Below are positions 1 to 7,545 of a DNA stretch of 15,639 nucleotides, one piece after another. Origin of the DNA: an uncultured Actinomycetes bacterium (lineage in GTDB: Bacteria > Actinomycetota > Thermoleophilia > Gaiellales > Gaiellaceae). The stretch lies in NCBI GenBank assembly GCA_903930195.1, contig CAIYXH010000062.1, forward strand, positions 1-15,639, in the 5' to 3' direction. Within the stretch, counting starts at the first letter, position 1, and the number at the start of each line of letters is the position of its first letter. A model generated the notes under the pieces. That model ran no database searches, was not told the DNA's origin, and saw nothing but the letters and a program-made list of their open reading frames with translations. The translations under genes and the position numbers were made by a program.

Positions 1-44
1 AGGATCTCGCCCTCGAACTCGATCTTCTCTTCTTTGGTGGCCAT
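1..44 (-). CDS. infA: Probable translation initiation factor IF-1, N-terminal 14 codons only (runs off the window)
   Basis: An ATG on the minus strand at 44-42 opens a frame reading MATKEEKIEFEGEIL to the window edge. The basic/acidic start followed by a KIEFEG stretch resembles the first beta strand of IF-1, a small OB-fold protein that binds the ribosomal A site during initiation. The leader carries AAAGGGGG a few bases before the ATG, a plausible ribosome binding site. The gene lies downstream of the cold-shock gene on the same strand, separated by a hairpin. With only 14 residues visible the identification is tentative; another small OB-fold protein is possible. Confidence 0.5.
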   Translation of the reverse strand, partial: MATKEEKIEFEGEI

Positions 45-71
45 GCGATCCCCCTTTGGGGTGGTAATGCC

Positions 72-103
72 GGGCCGGCGGCGCGTCTCCGCGCCACCGG
101 CCC
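72..103 (-). terminator. GC-rich hairpin between the cold-shock gene and the IF-1-like gene
   Basis: Bases 72-85 and 90-103 form a 14-bp stem with one mismatch around the loop TCTC. It starts 10 bases after the stop codon of the cold-shock gene. No T-run follows in the minus direction, so it may be a weak terminator, an attenuator that lowers read-through into the IF-1-like gene, or an mRNA 3'-end stabiliser. Confidence 0.5.
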
Positions 104-112
104 GCCAGTTCG

Positions 113-322
113 TCAGCTGCCGGTGATCGTGACCGACTTTGCCTGGGGGCCCTTCGGGCCGTCCTCGACCTCGTACTCGACCGATGCGCCCTCGGGGAGC
201 GACTTGAACCCCGAGCCGCCGATCGCGCTGAAGTGGACGAAAACGTCCTTGCCCGCGTCGCTAGGCGTGATGAAGCCGAAGCCCTTCGCGTCGTTGAACC
301 ACTTGACGGTTCCTGTTGCCAT
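113..322 (-). CDS. cspA: Cold-shock protein (CspA family), 69 aa
   Basis: This is a complete cold-shock domain of normal length, a five-stranded OB fold that binds single-stranded RNA and DNA, melts mRNA structure and helps translation in the cold or under stress. Both nucleic-acid binding motifs are present: RNP1-like KGFGFI near residues 13-18 and RNP2-like VFVHF near 27-31, after the family start MATGTVKWFN. The ATG at 322-320 is preceded by GGGGGAGGTG, an excellent Shine-Dalgarno sequence. The frame stays open far upstream to position 2056, but that extension is an Arg/Pro/Ser-rich shadow. The gene is followed on the same strand by a probable IF-1 gene, so the pair looks like a small translation/cold-adaptation unit. 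The csp symbol is used generically. Confidence 0.95.
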   Translation of the reverse strand: MATGTVKWFNDAKGFGFITPSDAGKDVFVHFSAIGGSGFKSLPEGASVEYEVEDGPKGPQAKSVTITGS

Positions 323-406
323 ATCTGAAACACCTCCCCCGTACCAATGATGAACGGGAAGAGGCGGGCGCACTGTGCGCACACCGGAACCGCTCGCTAA
401 GTCACC

Positions 407-433
407 AGCATAACCGTTGCAGCGCCGCAACGG
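407..433 (-). promoter_or_regulatory. Candidate cold-shock gene promoter with an adjoining inverted repeat
   Basis: On the minus strand TATGCT (412-407) could serve as a -10 box, giving an mRNA start near 400 and a leader of roughly 78 nt. Directly upstream, CCGTTGC (414-420) and GCAACGG (427-433) form a perfect 7-bp inverted repeat around six bases. It covers the spacer and -35 area, so it could be an operator. No good -35 box is visible. A second palindrome, TGTGCGCACA (374-383), lies in the predicted leader. Confidence 0.35.
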
Positions 434-468
434 GGCGTCCGCCCCGAATTGCCGTCCGATGCCCTCAC

Positions 469-474
469 TACCGT
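469..474 (+). promoter_or_regulatory. Possible -10 box for a leaderless start at 482
   Basis: TACCGT ends seven bases before a GTG codon at 482. This is the same arrangement as TAGGCT before the GTG of the HAD gene at 5516. No convincing -35 box is present, and the support is mainly the repeated geometry in this window. Confidence 0.3.
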
Positions 475-481
475 AACCGCC

Positions 482-715
482 GTGCTGCAGGACTGTCTCA
501 CCGTGATCGCGCTCGACGGATCCGTCGAGGTCTGCCGGCTCGACCTTCACGTCGAGCTCTCGCACCGTGCGGGCGACGTGATCCCCGACGGCGCCGGCGG
601 CCACTGGCACGTCGAGGAGGTCGTCCTCGAAGAGCGCTGCCTGACGGTGCGCGCGCTCGCGGCGCCGGTCGCGCTGCCTCGGCGCCGCACGGCACCTGCA
701 CGTCGCGCCGCCTGA
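482..715 (+). CDS. Small hypothetical protein, 77 aa
   Basis: I do not recognise this protein. The frame runs from a GTG at 482 (VLQDCLTVIALDG...) to TGA at 713-715. Third positions are nearly all G or C from 482 onward, the product looks like a real beta-rich polypeptide rather than an Arg/Pro shadow, and the opposite-strand frame is junk. It contains three cysteines and a His-Trp-His cluster in its middle, and ends in a basic Arg/Ala/Pro tail. The start is uncertain: a TTG at 449 in the same frame would add 11 residues, but codons 449-481 have poorer base bias and no ribosome binding site. It faces the STAS gene across a shared hairpin. It may be a chance ORF. Confidence 0.5.
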   Translation: MLQDCLTVIALDGSVEVCRLDLHVELSHRAGDVIPDGAGGHWHVEEVVLEERCLTVRALAAPVALPRRRTAPARRAA

Positions 716-718
716 CGA

Positions 719-779
719 GGGGCTGTCCCCGCAGGGGGCTGTCCCGGTGTTGACGTTCGGCTGAGACCGGGACAGCCCC
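719..779. terminator. Bidirectional hairpin terminator between convergent genes, with a duplicated arm
   Basis: GGGGCTGTCCCGGT (735-748) pairs perfectly over 14 bp with ACCGGGACAGCCCC (766-779) around a 17-base loop. An additional copy of GGGGCTGTCCC lies at 719-729, so two left arms compete for one right arm, and 719-730 is itself a small GGGG/CCCC hairpin. It sits between the end of the small plus-strand gene and the end of the minus-strand STAS gene, the right place for a shared terminator. No T-run flanks it. Confidence 0.65.
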
Positions 780-816
780 GATAGACCCGGGACGGTCGCT
801 CGAGACTGCGCGCGCG

Positions 817-1134
817 TCAGGAGACGCTGAGCTCGCCGCTCATCCCGGTGAGGTCGAGCACGCTGCGCGCGACGCTCTCCGGTGGCGCGACGATCTCGAA
901 GGCCGTGCCGGCGCTGTCGAGCTTCCGGGCGAGCTGCGTGATCAACCGGAGGCCTTGGCTGTCGATGTACTCCACGGCTGCGAGGTCGAGGACGAGCTTT
1001 GCCTGCCCCTCGCTCGCGCGGTCGATCGTGCGCTGCAGGCGGTCGATGTTCGAGAGGTCGATCTCGCCGCTGAGCCAGATCACGAGCCCGTCGGGCCGGC
1101 TCTCCTGCCTCATCTGCGCGAGCTCGTCGCTCAT
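817..1134 (-). CDS. STAS-domain anti-sigma factor antagonist (RsbV/SpoIIAA-like), 105 aa
   Basis: This single-domain STAS protein has the family length. In partner switching, the unphosphorylated antagonist binds an RsbW-type anti-sigma kinase and frees the sigma factor, while phosphorylation on a conserved Ser/Thr turns it off. Visible features are the GEIDLSN segment near residues 23-29 and the phosphorylation loop YIDSQGLRL, with Ser59 the likely phospho-acceptor. Its ATG (1134-1132) overlaps the stop of the phosphatase/kinase gene upstream by ATGA, so the two are translationally coupled and probably made in fixed ratio. The fused PP2C and RsbW-like domains of that neighbour are its expected partners. 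No sigma factor is encoded in the window, so the target is unknown. Confidence 0.93.
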   Translation of the reverse strand: MSDELAQMRQESRPDGLVIWLSGEIDLSNIDRLQRTIDRASEGQAKLVLDLAAVEYIDSQGLRLITQLARKLDSAGTAFEIVAPPESVARSVLDLTGMSGELSVS

Positions 1135-3470
1135 GCGGTTGCGAGGCGGAAGCGGACGGTCGTGCCGGTCGCGTCGGTCTCACGCGTAAAGGCGACGGTG
1201 AGGTTGCGCATGATGTCGGTGCCGCGACCGCGATCCTCTTCGCTCCCGGCGGATGCCGGACGGAACGAGCCGAAGTCCCGCACGACCACGTCGATGTCGC
1301 CATCGGGAGCCAGCGCGATCTCGACCTGTACCTCGCCGTCGGACCGCTCCCAGTAGGCGTGCTCGACGGCGTTCCCCGCCGCCTCGCCGACGGCGAGCAG
1401 CAGGTTGCCGGCGGTCTGGGCCGAGAGGGCCTGCTCGGCGAGCCAGCGCCGCATCGCGGCGCGCAACGCGCGGAGCTCCTCGGGGCGCGAGGGAAACACG
1501 TGCCGCAGCGGCGTCCCTGGACCGCGCAGCCGCAGCGCGAGCACGGCGACGTCGTCGTCGCGCTCGTGCTCGACGCCGAGGGCCGACACGAGCCGGTCAT
1601 AGACGGCGTCCACCGGAGCGTCGGCGAGAGCCGGAGCCGCAGCGACGAGCCGCGCGAGACCGTCCGAGAGCCGTTCGCCGCGCCGCTCGACGAGCCCGTC
1701 GGAGTAGAGGACGAGCAGCGAGCCGGGCTCGAGCGTTGTCGCTGCCGTTCGCCGCGGACGGGCAGGGCCGCCCGAGAGCGGCGCCGACTGCGCCTGGTCG
1801 AGGACGGTGACCGCGCCGCCGGGAGCCACGACGAGCATCGGCGGATGACCGGCCGAGGCGTACTCGAGCACGCCGCTGGCGGGATCGAGGATCGCGTAAC
1901 ACACGGTGGCGAAGTCGGTGGTCTGCGAGCGGCGGAGGTAGCCGTCGAGCCGCTCGAGCAGCTCGCCGGCGCTCGGCGCATGCTCGGCGAGCGCCGCAAG
2001 CGCCGTACGCATCTGGCCCATCGCGGCCGCAGCAGCAAGGCCGTGCCCGACCACATCCCCGACCGTCACCGCGATCCGGCCGTCGGGCAGCGTGAAGGCG
2101 TCGTACCAGTCGCCGCCGACCTCGAGCCGGTCGCTGCCGGCCTCGTAGCGCGCAGCGCAGCCGACGCGTGGGTCGTCGAGCTGGCGGCTCGGCAGCAGCG
2201 CGCGCTGCAACCCGAGCGCGATCTCGCGCTCTTCCGCCTCCTGGGCGCGCAGGGCAGCCTCGGTGAGCGTTCGCTCGTGGACGTCGGTGCAGGTTCCCAC
2301 CCACTCCGTGACTGCACCTTCCTCGCCGACGACAGCCGTGGCCCGGACGACCACGTAGCGGTAGTCGGCGGAGAGCGCGTGCCAGAGCCGGCCTTCGAGC
2401 GCGAGGACGGCGGTGCCGTCGCGCACGAGGCTCCACGCCTCGCGGATCCGGGGGCGATCGTCGGGATGGAGCGCCGCCATCCAGCCGTCGCCGCCGTAGA
2501 CCTCGGGCTCCTGGCCCGTATAGGCCTCCCACGCCGGCTGCGGCTCGACGAACCGCCCGGCCGGATCGGCCGTCCAGGGAACATCGGTGATGATCGAGAC
2601 GAGCGAGCGGAACCGCCCCTCGCTCCGGCGCAAGGCCTCGGCGGCCTGGGCCGCCGAGGCGACGTCGAGCGCCGTCGCGTGCAGGAAGCGCACCTCCCCG
2701 CGCTCGTCCCGGATCGGGTGCACCGCGAAGTCGATGACGCCGAGCGCGCCCATCGCGTTGCGATACGGGAGCGTCTCGCGGAAGACACTGCCTGCGGCGG
2801 CGCTCGCGACCGCCATCCGGACGCGGCTCTTGTCGGCCGCGCTCGTCCACCACGGGCCTCCCCAGAACGGGCGCTGCAGGACGTCGTCGCGGAGATAGCC
2901 GCAGCCCTCGATCGCCACGGCGTTCGCCTCGAGCAGCGTGCCCGCGGTGTCGGTGATGGCGGCGAAGAGGCCGGACTGGTTGAAGACAGACTCGAACTTG
3001 GCCGTGGCAGCCTTCAGGGCTGCGTCGGAGCGCTTGCGCGCCGTCACGTCGCGGATGATCTTCGAGGCGCCCACGACCTTCCCGGTCGTGTCGCTGAGCG
3101 GCGAGATCGAGAGCGAGACCTGCAGGCGCGTCCCGTCCTTGGCGACGCGGACCGTCTCGTAGTGGTCGATGTACTCGCCCGCATAGAGCTTCGCGAGGAT
3201 CTCGTCCTCCTCGGAGAGGAGCTCCTCGGGGATCAGGGTGCGGATGTTGCGGCCGACGATCTCCTCGGAGCTGTAGCCGAAGATCCGCGCGGCGCCGGCG
3301 TTCCAGGTGCGAATCGTCCCGTCGAGGTCCTTGCTGACGATGCCGTCGCTCGAGGTCTCGACGACGGCGGCCAGATGCGCGAACCGACGCTCCTGCTCCC
3401 AGCTCGGGAGCAGATCCTCGATCGACGTCGGGTCCATCACGTGTTCCACCGCTTTCCGCCCTTTCGCCAT
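1131..3470 (-). CDS. PAS-PAS-PAS-SpoIIE phosphatase-RsbW-like ATPase fusion, 779 aa
   Basis: This is a multi-domain regulator of the partner-switching type. Domains in order: PAS 1 (about 30-150), PAS 2 (about 155-280), PAS 3 (about 285-405), a PP2C/SpoIIE phosphatase (about 430-640) and a HATPase_c_2 domain like RsbW (about 650-778). Phosphatase metal-binding motifs are intact: GGDWYD (Asp454, Asp457), VGDVVGHG, YSDGLVE and DDDVAVL. The ATPase keeps its N box (EAAGNAVEHAY, Asn700), a DFGSF segment and GRGTDIM. There are no membrane segments, so it is cytosolic. By family knowledge the PP2C domain dephosphorylates a STAS antagonist and the ATPase domain phosphorylates it or holds a sigma factor; the STAS partner overlaps its 3' end. 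The start is uncertain: the ATG at 3470 lacks a clear ribosome site, while GTG at residue 8 and ATG at residue 12 follow a purine-rich stretch. PAS 1 closely resembles a PAS domain in the divergent kinase. Confidence 0.93.
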   Translation of the reverse strand: MAKGRKAVEHVMDPTSIEDLLPSWEQERRFAHLAAVVETSSDGIVSKDLDGTIRTWNAGAARIFGYSSEEIVGRNIRTLIPEELLSEEDEILAKLYAGEYIDHYETVRVAKDGTRLQVSLSISPLSDTTGKVVGASKIIRDVTARKRSDAALKAATAKFESVFNQSGLFAAITDTAGTLLEANAVAIEGCGYLRDDVLQRPFWGGPWWTSAADKSRVRMAVASAAAGSVFRETLPYRNAMGALGVIDFAVHPIRDERGEVRFLHATALDVASAAQAAEALRRSEGRFRSLVSIITDVPWTADPAGRFVEPQPAWEAYTGQEPEVYGGDGWMAALHPDDRPRIREAWSLVRDGTAVLALEGRLWHALSADYRYVVVRATAVVGEEGAVTEWVGTCTDVHERTLTEAALRAQEAEEREIALGLQRALLPSRQLDDPRVGCAARYEAGSDRLEVGGDWYDAFTLPDGRIAVTVGDVVGHGLAAAAAMGQMRTALAALAEHAPSAGELLERLDGYLRRSQTTDFATVCYAILDPASGVLEYASAGHPPMLVVAPGGAVTVLDQAQSAPLSGGPARPRRTAATTLEPGSLLVLYSDGLVERRGERLSDGLARLVAAAPALADAPVDAVYDRLVSALGVEHERDDDVAVLALRLRGPGTPLRHVFPSRPEELRALRAAMRRWLAEQALSAQTAGNLLLAVGEAAGNAVEHAYWERSDGEVQVEIALAPDGDIDVVVRDFGSFRPASAGSEEDRGRGTDIMRNLTVAFTRETDATGTTVRFRLATA

Positions 3471-3516
3471 GGCGCCGCGACGCCCTGCGCCGCCCGCCGC
3501 AGCGCTCGGACATCAG

Positions 3517-3541
3517 TATCCCGATTCACGAATCCGTAAAC
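3517..3541 (-). promoter_or_regulatory. SigB-like promoter candidate for the SpoIIE-RsbW/STAS pair
   Basis: On the minus strand GTTTAC (3541-3536), a 13-base spacer and GGGATA (3522-3517) match the SigB-family pattern GTTT-N12-15-GGGWAW. Transcription would start near 3510, about 40 bases before the ATG. The spacer contains the small palindrome GATTC-GT-GAATC. A stress-sigma promoter ahead of its own partner-switching regulators would be an autoregulatory loop like that of the Bacillus sigB operon. This is a pattern match only. Confidence 0.4.
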
Positions 3542-3566
3542 CGGCCTTACGCTGTGGGCGCCATAT

Positions 3567-3594
3567 TTGACTTCAGTCAGCCCCGCCCTACACT
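3567..3594 (+). promoter_or_regulatory. Housekeeping-type promoter for the hybrid histidine kinase gene
   Basis: TTGACT (3567-3572), a 16-base spacer and TACACT (3589-3594) form a good -35/-10 pair. Transcription would begin around 3601-3604, at or just before the GTG start at 3604, so the mRNA would be leaderless or nearly so. This fits the absence of a Shine-Dalgarno sequence. Confidence 0.6.
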
Positions 3595-3603
3595 CGGTTC
3601 CCT

Positions 3604-4821
<1,218 letters not shown>

Positions 4822-4890
4822 GTCGCGACCCACCACGGGGTCGAGCCGGGCCGCTACGTCAGGATCGTCGTCAGCGATACGGGGACGGGG

Positions 4891-5493
4891 ATGACACGCG
4901 AGGTGCGCGAGCGCGCGTTCGAGCCGTTCTTCAGCACGAAGGGCAAGGAGGGCACCGGACTCGGCCTCGCGAGCGTCTACGGCATCGTCGAGCAGATCGG
5001 CGGGCACATCTGGCTCTCCACGGAGCCCGGTCGCGGGACGACGTTCAACATCTACCTCCGCGAGGTCGCCGGCGCCGCCTCCGAGCCGGACACCCCTGCC
5101 GCATCCGTCGCGAGGCGCCCGCTCAACATCCTGCTCGTCGAAGACCAGGACGCCGAGCGCGAGCTCGCCCTCGCGACGCTCGAAGGCGCGGGGCACACCG
5201 TCGTCGCTGCCTCGAGCGGCGAGCTCGCGCTCGTCCACATCGCCGCTGCGTCGCGCATGATCGACGTCGTCGTCACGGATCTGATGCTGCCGGGGATCTC
5301 CGGCCTCGAGCTCGCGCAGCAGGCGAGGGAGGCCCGTCCCGGGCTGTCTACCGTGGTGATGACGGGATATGCCGGCGGTCGGGCCGACCAGCCGGACGAC
5401 ACCCCACGCGAGCTGACCTTCCTGACGAAGCCGTTCCGCATGCGCGCGCTGCTCGACGCGGTCGACAACGCGTTCGCCCGGCGCCCGCGCTGA
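4891..5493 (+). CDS. C-terminal part of the hybrid kinase: end of ATPase domain plus response-regulator receiver
   Basis: After the in-frame stop, the first usable start in the same frame is ATG at 4891, right after the G1 box. A 200-residue product would hold the G2 box (KGKEGTGLGLASVYG) and a complete receiver domain (about residues 85-198) with the acidic pair in VEDQD, the phospho-acceptor Asp in VTDLMLPG, Thr in VVMTGYAGG and Lys in LTKPF. Alone it could be phosphorylated by another kinase but could not act as a kinase. The bases before the ATG (GGGGACGGGG) are too close for a proper ribosome site, so separate translation is doubtful. More likely this is the second half of a broken gene. 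It ends 22 bp before the HAD gene. Confidence 0.6.
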   Translation: MTREVRERAFEPFFSTKGKEGTGLGLASVYGIVEQIGGHIWLSTEPGRGTTFNIYLREVAGAASEPDTPAASVARRPLNILLVEDQDAERELALATLEGAGHTVVAASSGELALVHIAAASRMIDVVVTDLMLPGISGLELAQQAREARPGLSTVVMTGYAGGRADQPDDTPRELTFLTKPFRMRALLDAVDNAFARRPR

Positions 5494-5502
5494 GCCGTCG
5501 CA

Positions 5503-5508
5503 TAGGCT
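5503..5508 (+). promoter_or_regulatory. Possible -10 box for a leaderless HAD gene
   Basis: TAGGCT ends seven bases before the GTG start at 5516, and no Shine-Dalgarno sequence is present. That is the geometry of a leaderless transcript whose first base is the start codon. No clear -35 box is seen upstream. Confidence 0.35.
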
Positions 5509-5515
5509 CCTGCGC

Positions 5516-6229
5516 GTGCAGGCACTGCTCTTCGATTGCGACGGCGTCCTCGCCGACACCGAGCGCTACGGGCACCTCCCGGCGTTCAACCGCACGTTCG
5601 CCGAGCTCGGCGTGCCGCTGCACTGGTCGGACGAGGAGTACGCGCAGCGGCTCCTGATCGGTGGCGGCAAGGAGCGCGTCAACTCCGCGCTGACACCCGA
5701 GCTCGCTGCCGAGGCGGGCATCCCGACCGACGCCGAGGGGCGGCGCGACTGGCTCGCAACGTTCCACGCGCGCAAGACCGAGAACTTCGCGGAGCTCGTC
5801 GAGAGCGGTGCGCTCCCGGCACGTCCAGGGCTCGTCGACCTCGTCGACGCAGCGATCGAAAAGGGGCTCAAGCTCGCCGTCGTCTCGACGACTGCCGAGC
5901 GCTCGGCGCGCGCGGTGCTCGAGAGCACGATCGGCCCCGAACGTGCGGCGCACTTCGCGTACTTCGTCGGCGACATGGTCCCGGCGAAGAAGCCCGATCC
6001 GGGGATCTACCTGCTGGCGCTGGCCGAGCTCGGCGTCGACGCCTCCGAGGCCGTCGCGGTCGAGGATTCGCGCAACGGCCTGCTCGCAGCGGTCGGCGCC
6101 GGCATCGCCTGCATCGTGACGCCAAGCGCCTACACGCACGACGAGCGCTTCGACGAGGCGGCACTCGTTGTTGCCGGGCTCGACGACCCGGCCGCGAGCC
6201 TCGACCGCCTGGCCGCACTCACCACGTAA
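5516..6229 (+). CDS. HAD-superfamily phosphatase, CbbY-like, 237 aa
   Basis: This is a HAD subfamily IA hydrolase with all four motifs: motif I DCDGVLADTE (nucleophile Asp7, acid Asp9), motif II VVSTT, motif III lysine in AKKPDPGIYLLAL, and motif IV VEDSRNGL. The cap region carries GGGKERV, resembling the GGKER motif of CbbY, a phosphatase that removes sugar bisphosphates such as xylulose-1,5-bisphosphate. Related proteins include beta-phosphoglucomutase and other sugar-phosphate phosphatases, so the exact substrate is open. Length is normal and there is no signal peptide. GTG at 5516 is the only start that keeps motif I close to the N terminus. It lies 22 bp after the broken kinase gene and is separated from the exporter operon by a hairpin. 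No Calvin-cycle genes are nearby. Confidence 0.9.
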   Translation: MQALLFDCDGVLADTERYGHLPAFNRTFAELGVPLHWSDEEYAQRLLIGGGKERVNSALTPELAAEAGIPTDAEGRRDWLATFHARKTENFAELVESGALPARPGLVDLVDAAIEKGLKLAVVSTTAERSARAVLESTIGPERAAHFAYFVGDMVPAKKPDPGIYLLALAELGVDASEAVAVEDSRNGLLAAVGAGIACIVTPSAYTHDERFDEAALVVAGLDDPAASLDRLAALTT

Positions 6230-6237
6230 CCATCTGG

Positions 6238-6278
6238 TCTCACCCCGTCAACCGCCGTTCGGCCAGTTGGGGTGGAGA
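6238..6278 (+). terminator. Hairpin after the HAD gene, directly upstream of the exporter operon promoter
   Basis: CACCCC at 6241-6246 pairs with GGGGTG at 6269-6274, and the stem extends through TCT/AGA with one bulged G. Inner pairing is possible through CAAC/GTTG and a GCC-GTTC-GGC tip. It begins 9 bases after the HAD stop codon and has no T-run. It could terminate the HAD transcript, or act as an operator because it covers the -35 side of the predicted operon promoter. Confidence 0.5.
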
Positions 6279-6296
6279 TCGTCGAACAACTGTATG

Positions 6297-6302
6297 TAGA
6301 GT
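6297..6302 (+). promoter_or_regulatory. Possible -10 box for the binding-protein/exporter operon
   Basis: TAGAGT lies nine bases before the GTG at 6312, consistent with a leaderless or near-leaderless start. An overlapping alternative, TATGTA at 6293-6298, is also -10-like. No good -35 box is visible, so an activator or an alternative sigma factor may be involved. Confidence 0.35.
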
Positions 6303-6311
6303 GCCCGCAGG

Positions 6312-7535
6312 GTGCGGGCCAGGGGGTTACAGCAGGGGGTCGGTCACACGCGTTTGCGCGCCGGTCTGGCCGCTCTCGCGACGGCGCTCGTCCTGCTCGT
6401 CCCGGCTGCGCTCGCCGGCACCGTCACCTCGGCGCCGGCTCCGATTGCGATCGGCGCGCTGCTCTCGCTGACGGGCGGCGGCAACGTCTACGGCCCGCAG
6501 CAGGCGAAGGCGGCCGAGCTCGCCGTCGCCCAGGTCAACGCCGCAGGCGGTGTCGACGGCGTCCCGCTCAAGCTGATCGTCCGCGACGACAAGTCGAACC
6601 CGGCCTACGGCCGCAAGATGATGCAGCAGCTGATCCAGAAGGACGGCGTGATCGCCGTGCTGGGGCCAACGCTCTCGATCGTCGCCGTGGCCTCCGACGC
6701 GCTCGCGAACCAGCTGCAGACGACGGTGCTCGCGGTCAGCAACACCGCCAACGGCATCGTCGGCACGTGCGCCTACGCGTGCACCTGGGTCTGGCGCGAC
6801 AGCCTCGGCGAGTCGATCGCCGTGCCCGCGAACGTCTCCGAGTACGTCCTCGAAGCGCACCCGACCTCGGCAGCGCTGATCTTCGTCGACCACGACGTCC
6901 TCGGTGAGGACGAGGCCGACCTCGCCTCCACGACCTTCGCCCAGAACAGCGTCAAGGTCATCTCGCGCGGCCTGGTCGACACCGAGGGCACGAACGTCGC
7001 CCCGGTCGTCGCCAAGGCGGTCGCGAAGAAGCCGGGCGTGATCTTCGTCGGCGCCTCCTTCGGCGGGATCGCGGCCGACGTGATGAAGGACGCGCGCAAG
7101 GACGGCTACACCGGCACCTTCCTCGGCGGCAACACCTTCAACTCGGGCGTCACCGCCGGCCTTGCCGGCAGCGCCGGTGCCGGCGCCCGCAGCGCATCCG
7201 CCTGGTACTCGGGGAACGACTTCCCGGCGAACACCAGCTTCGAGTCGAGCTACCGGCAGCGCTACGGGTCCGCGCCCGACCAGTTCGCCGCCCAGGCCTA
7301 CGTCGGCGTGAACATCCTCGCCGACGCGCTCGGCCGAGGCGCCGCAACGAGCTCGAAGCCGCTTGCCGCGCGCCGCGCGATGGTCCAGGCGTCGATGGAC
7401 AACGTCGCGCTGACGACGCCGCTCGGGTCGTTCCGCTTCACCGCCGACCACGACGTCTCGCAGATCGTCTGGATCCTCGCGATCACCAAGACCGGCGGCC
7501 ATCGTCTCGTCGGCTTCTGCAATCCCACCTGTTGA
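6312..7535 (+). CDS. Secreted periplasmic-binding-protein type I (LivJ-like) substrate-binding protein, 407 aa
   Basis: The mature part has the two-lobed type I binding fold of branched-chain amino acid (LivJ-like) binding proteins, starting IAIGALLSLTGGGNVYGPQQ and followed by AAELAVAQVNAAGGVDG and the lobe-2 segment KPGVIFVGASFGG. An N-terminal export signal is visible: Arg-rich n-region, hydrophobic LAALATALVLLVPAA, and a signal peptidase I site near ALA-GT. There is no lipobox cysteine, unlike the usual lipoprotein form of such proteins in one-membrane bacteria. Two cysteine pairs (GTCAYAC, and GFCNPTC at the C-terminus) may form disulfides. TTG at 6354 is an alternative start. No LivHMGF permease or ATPase genes are present; 10 bp later comes the NHLM-type adaptor gene. 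The ligand cannot be told from sequence. Confidence 0.88.
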   Translation: MRARGLQQGVGHTRLRAGLAALATALVLLVPAALAGTVTSAPAPIAIGALLSLTGGGNVYGPQQAKAAELAVAQVNAAGGVDGVPLKLIVRDDKSNPAYGRKMMQQLIQKDGVIAVLGPTLSIVAVASDALANQLQTTVLAVSNTANGIVGTCAYACTWVWRDSLGESIAVPANVSEYVLEAHPTSAALIFVDHDVLGEDEADLASTTFAQNSVKVISRGLVDTEGTNVAPVVAKAVAKKPGVIFVGASFGGIAADVMKDARKDGYTGTFLGGNTFNSGVTAGLAGSAGAGARSASAWYSGNDFPANTSFESSYRQRYGSAPDQFAAQAYVGVNILADALGRGAATSSKPLAARRAMVQASMDNVALTTPLGSFRFTADHDVSQIVWILAITKTGGHRLVGFCNPTC

Positions 7536-7545
7536 GGATGAGCTG

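Noticed and set aside
113..2056. A 647-codon minus-strand frame that ends in the cold-shock domain
   Set aside because: Only the last 69 codons look like protein; the rest is Arg/Ser/Pro-rich shadow lying under the STAS and phosphatase genes and the unknown gene. A strong ribosome site marks ATG 322.
1359..3539. A 726-codon plus-strand frame over the SpoIIE-RsbW gene
   Set aside because: It is opposite a gene with complete, recognisable domains, is rich in Arg/Glu/Asp/Gly/Ala, and has no motif or ribosome site.
6272..6907. 211-codon plus-strand frame overlapping the binding-protein gene
   Set aside because: An Arg/Ala-rich shadow in another frame; the binding-protein frame has a signal peptide and family motifs.
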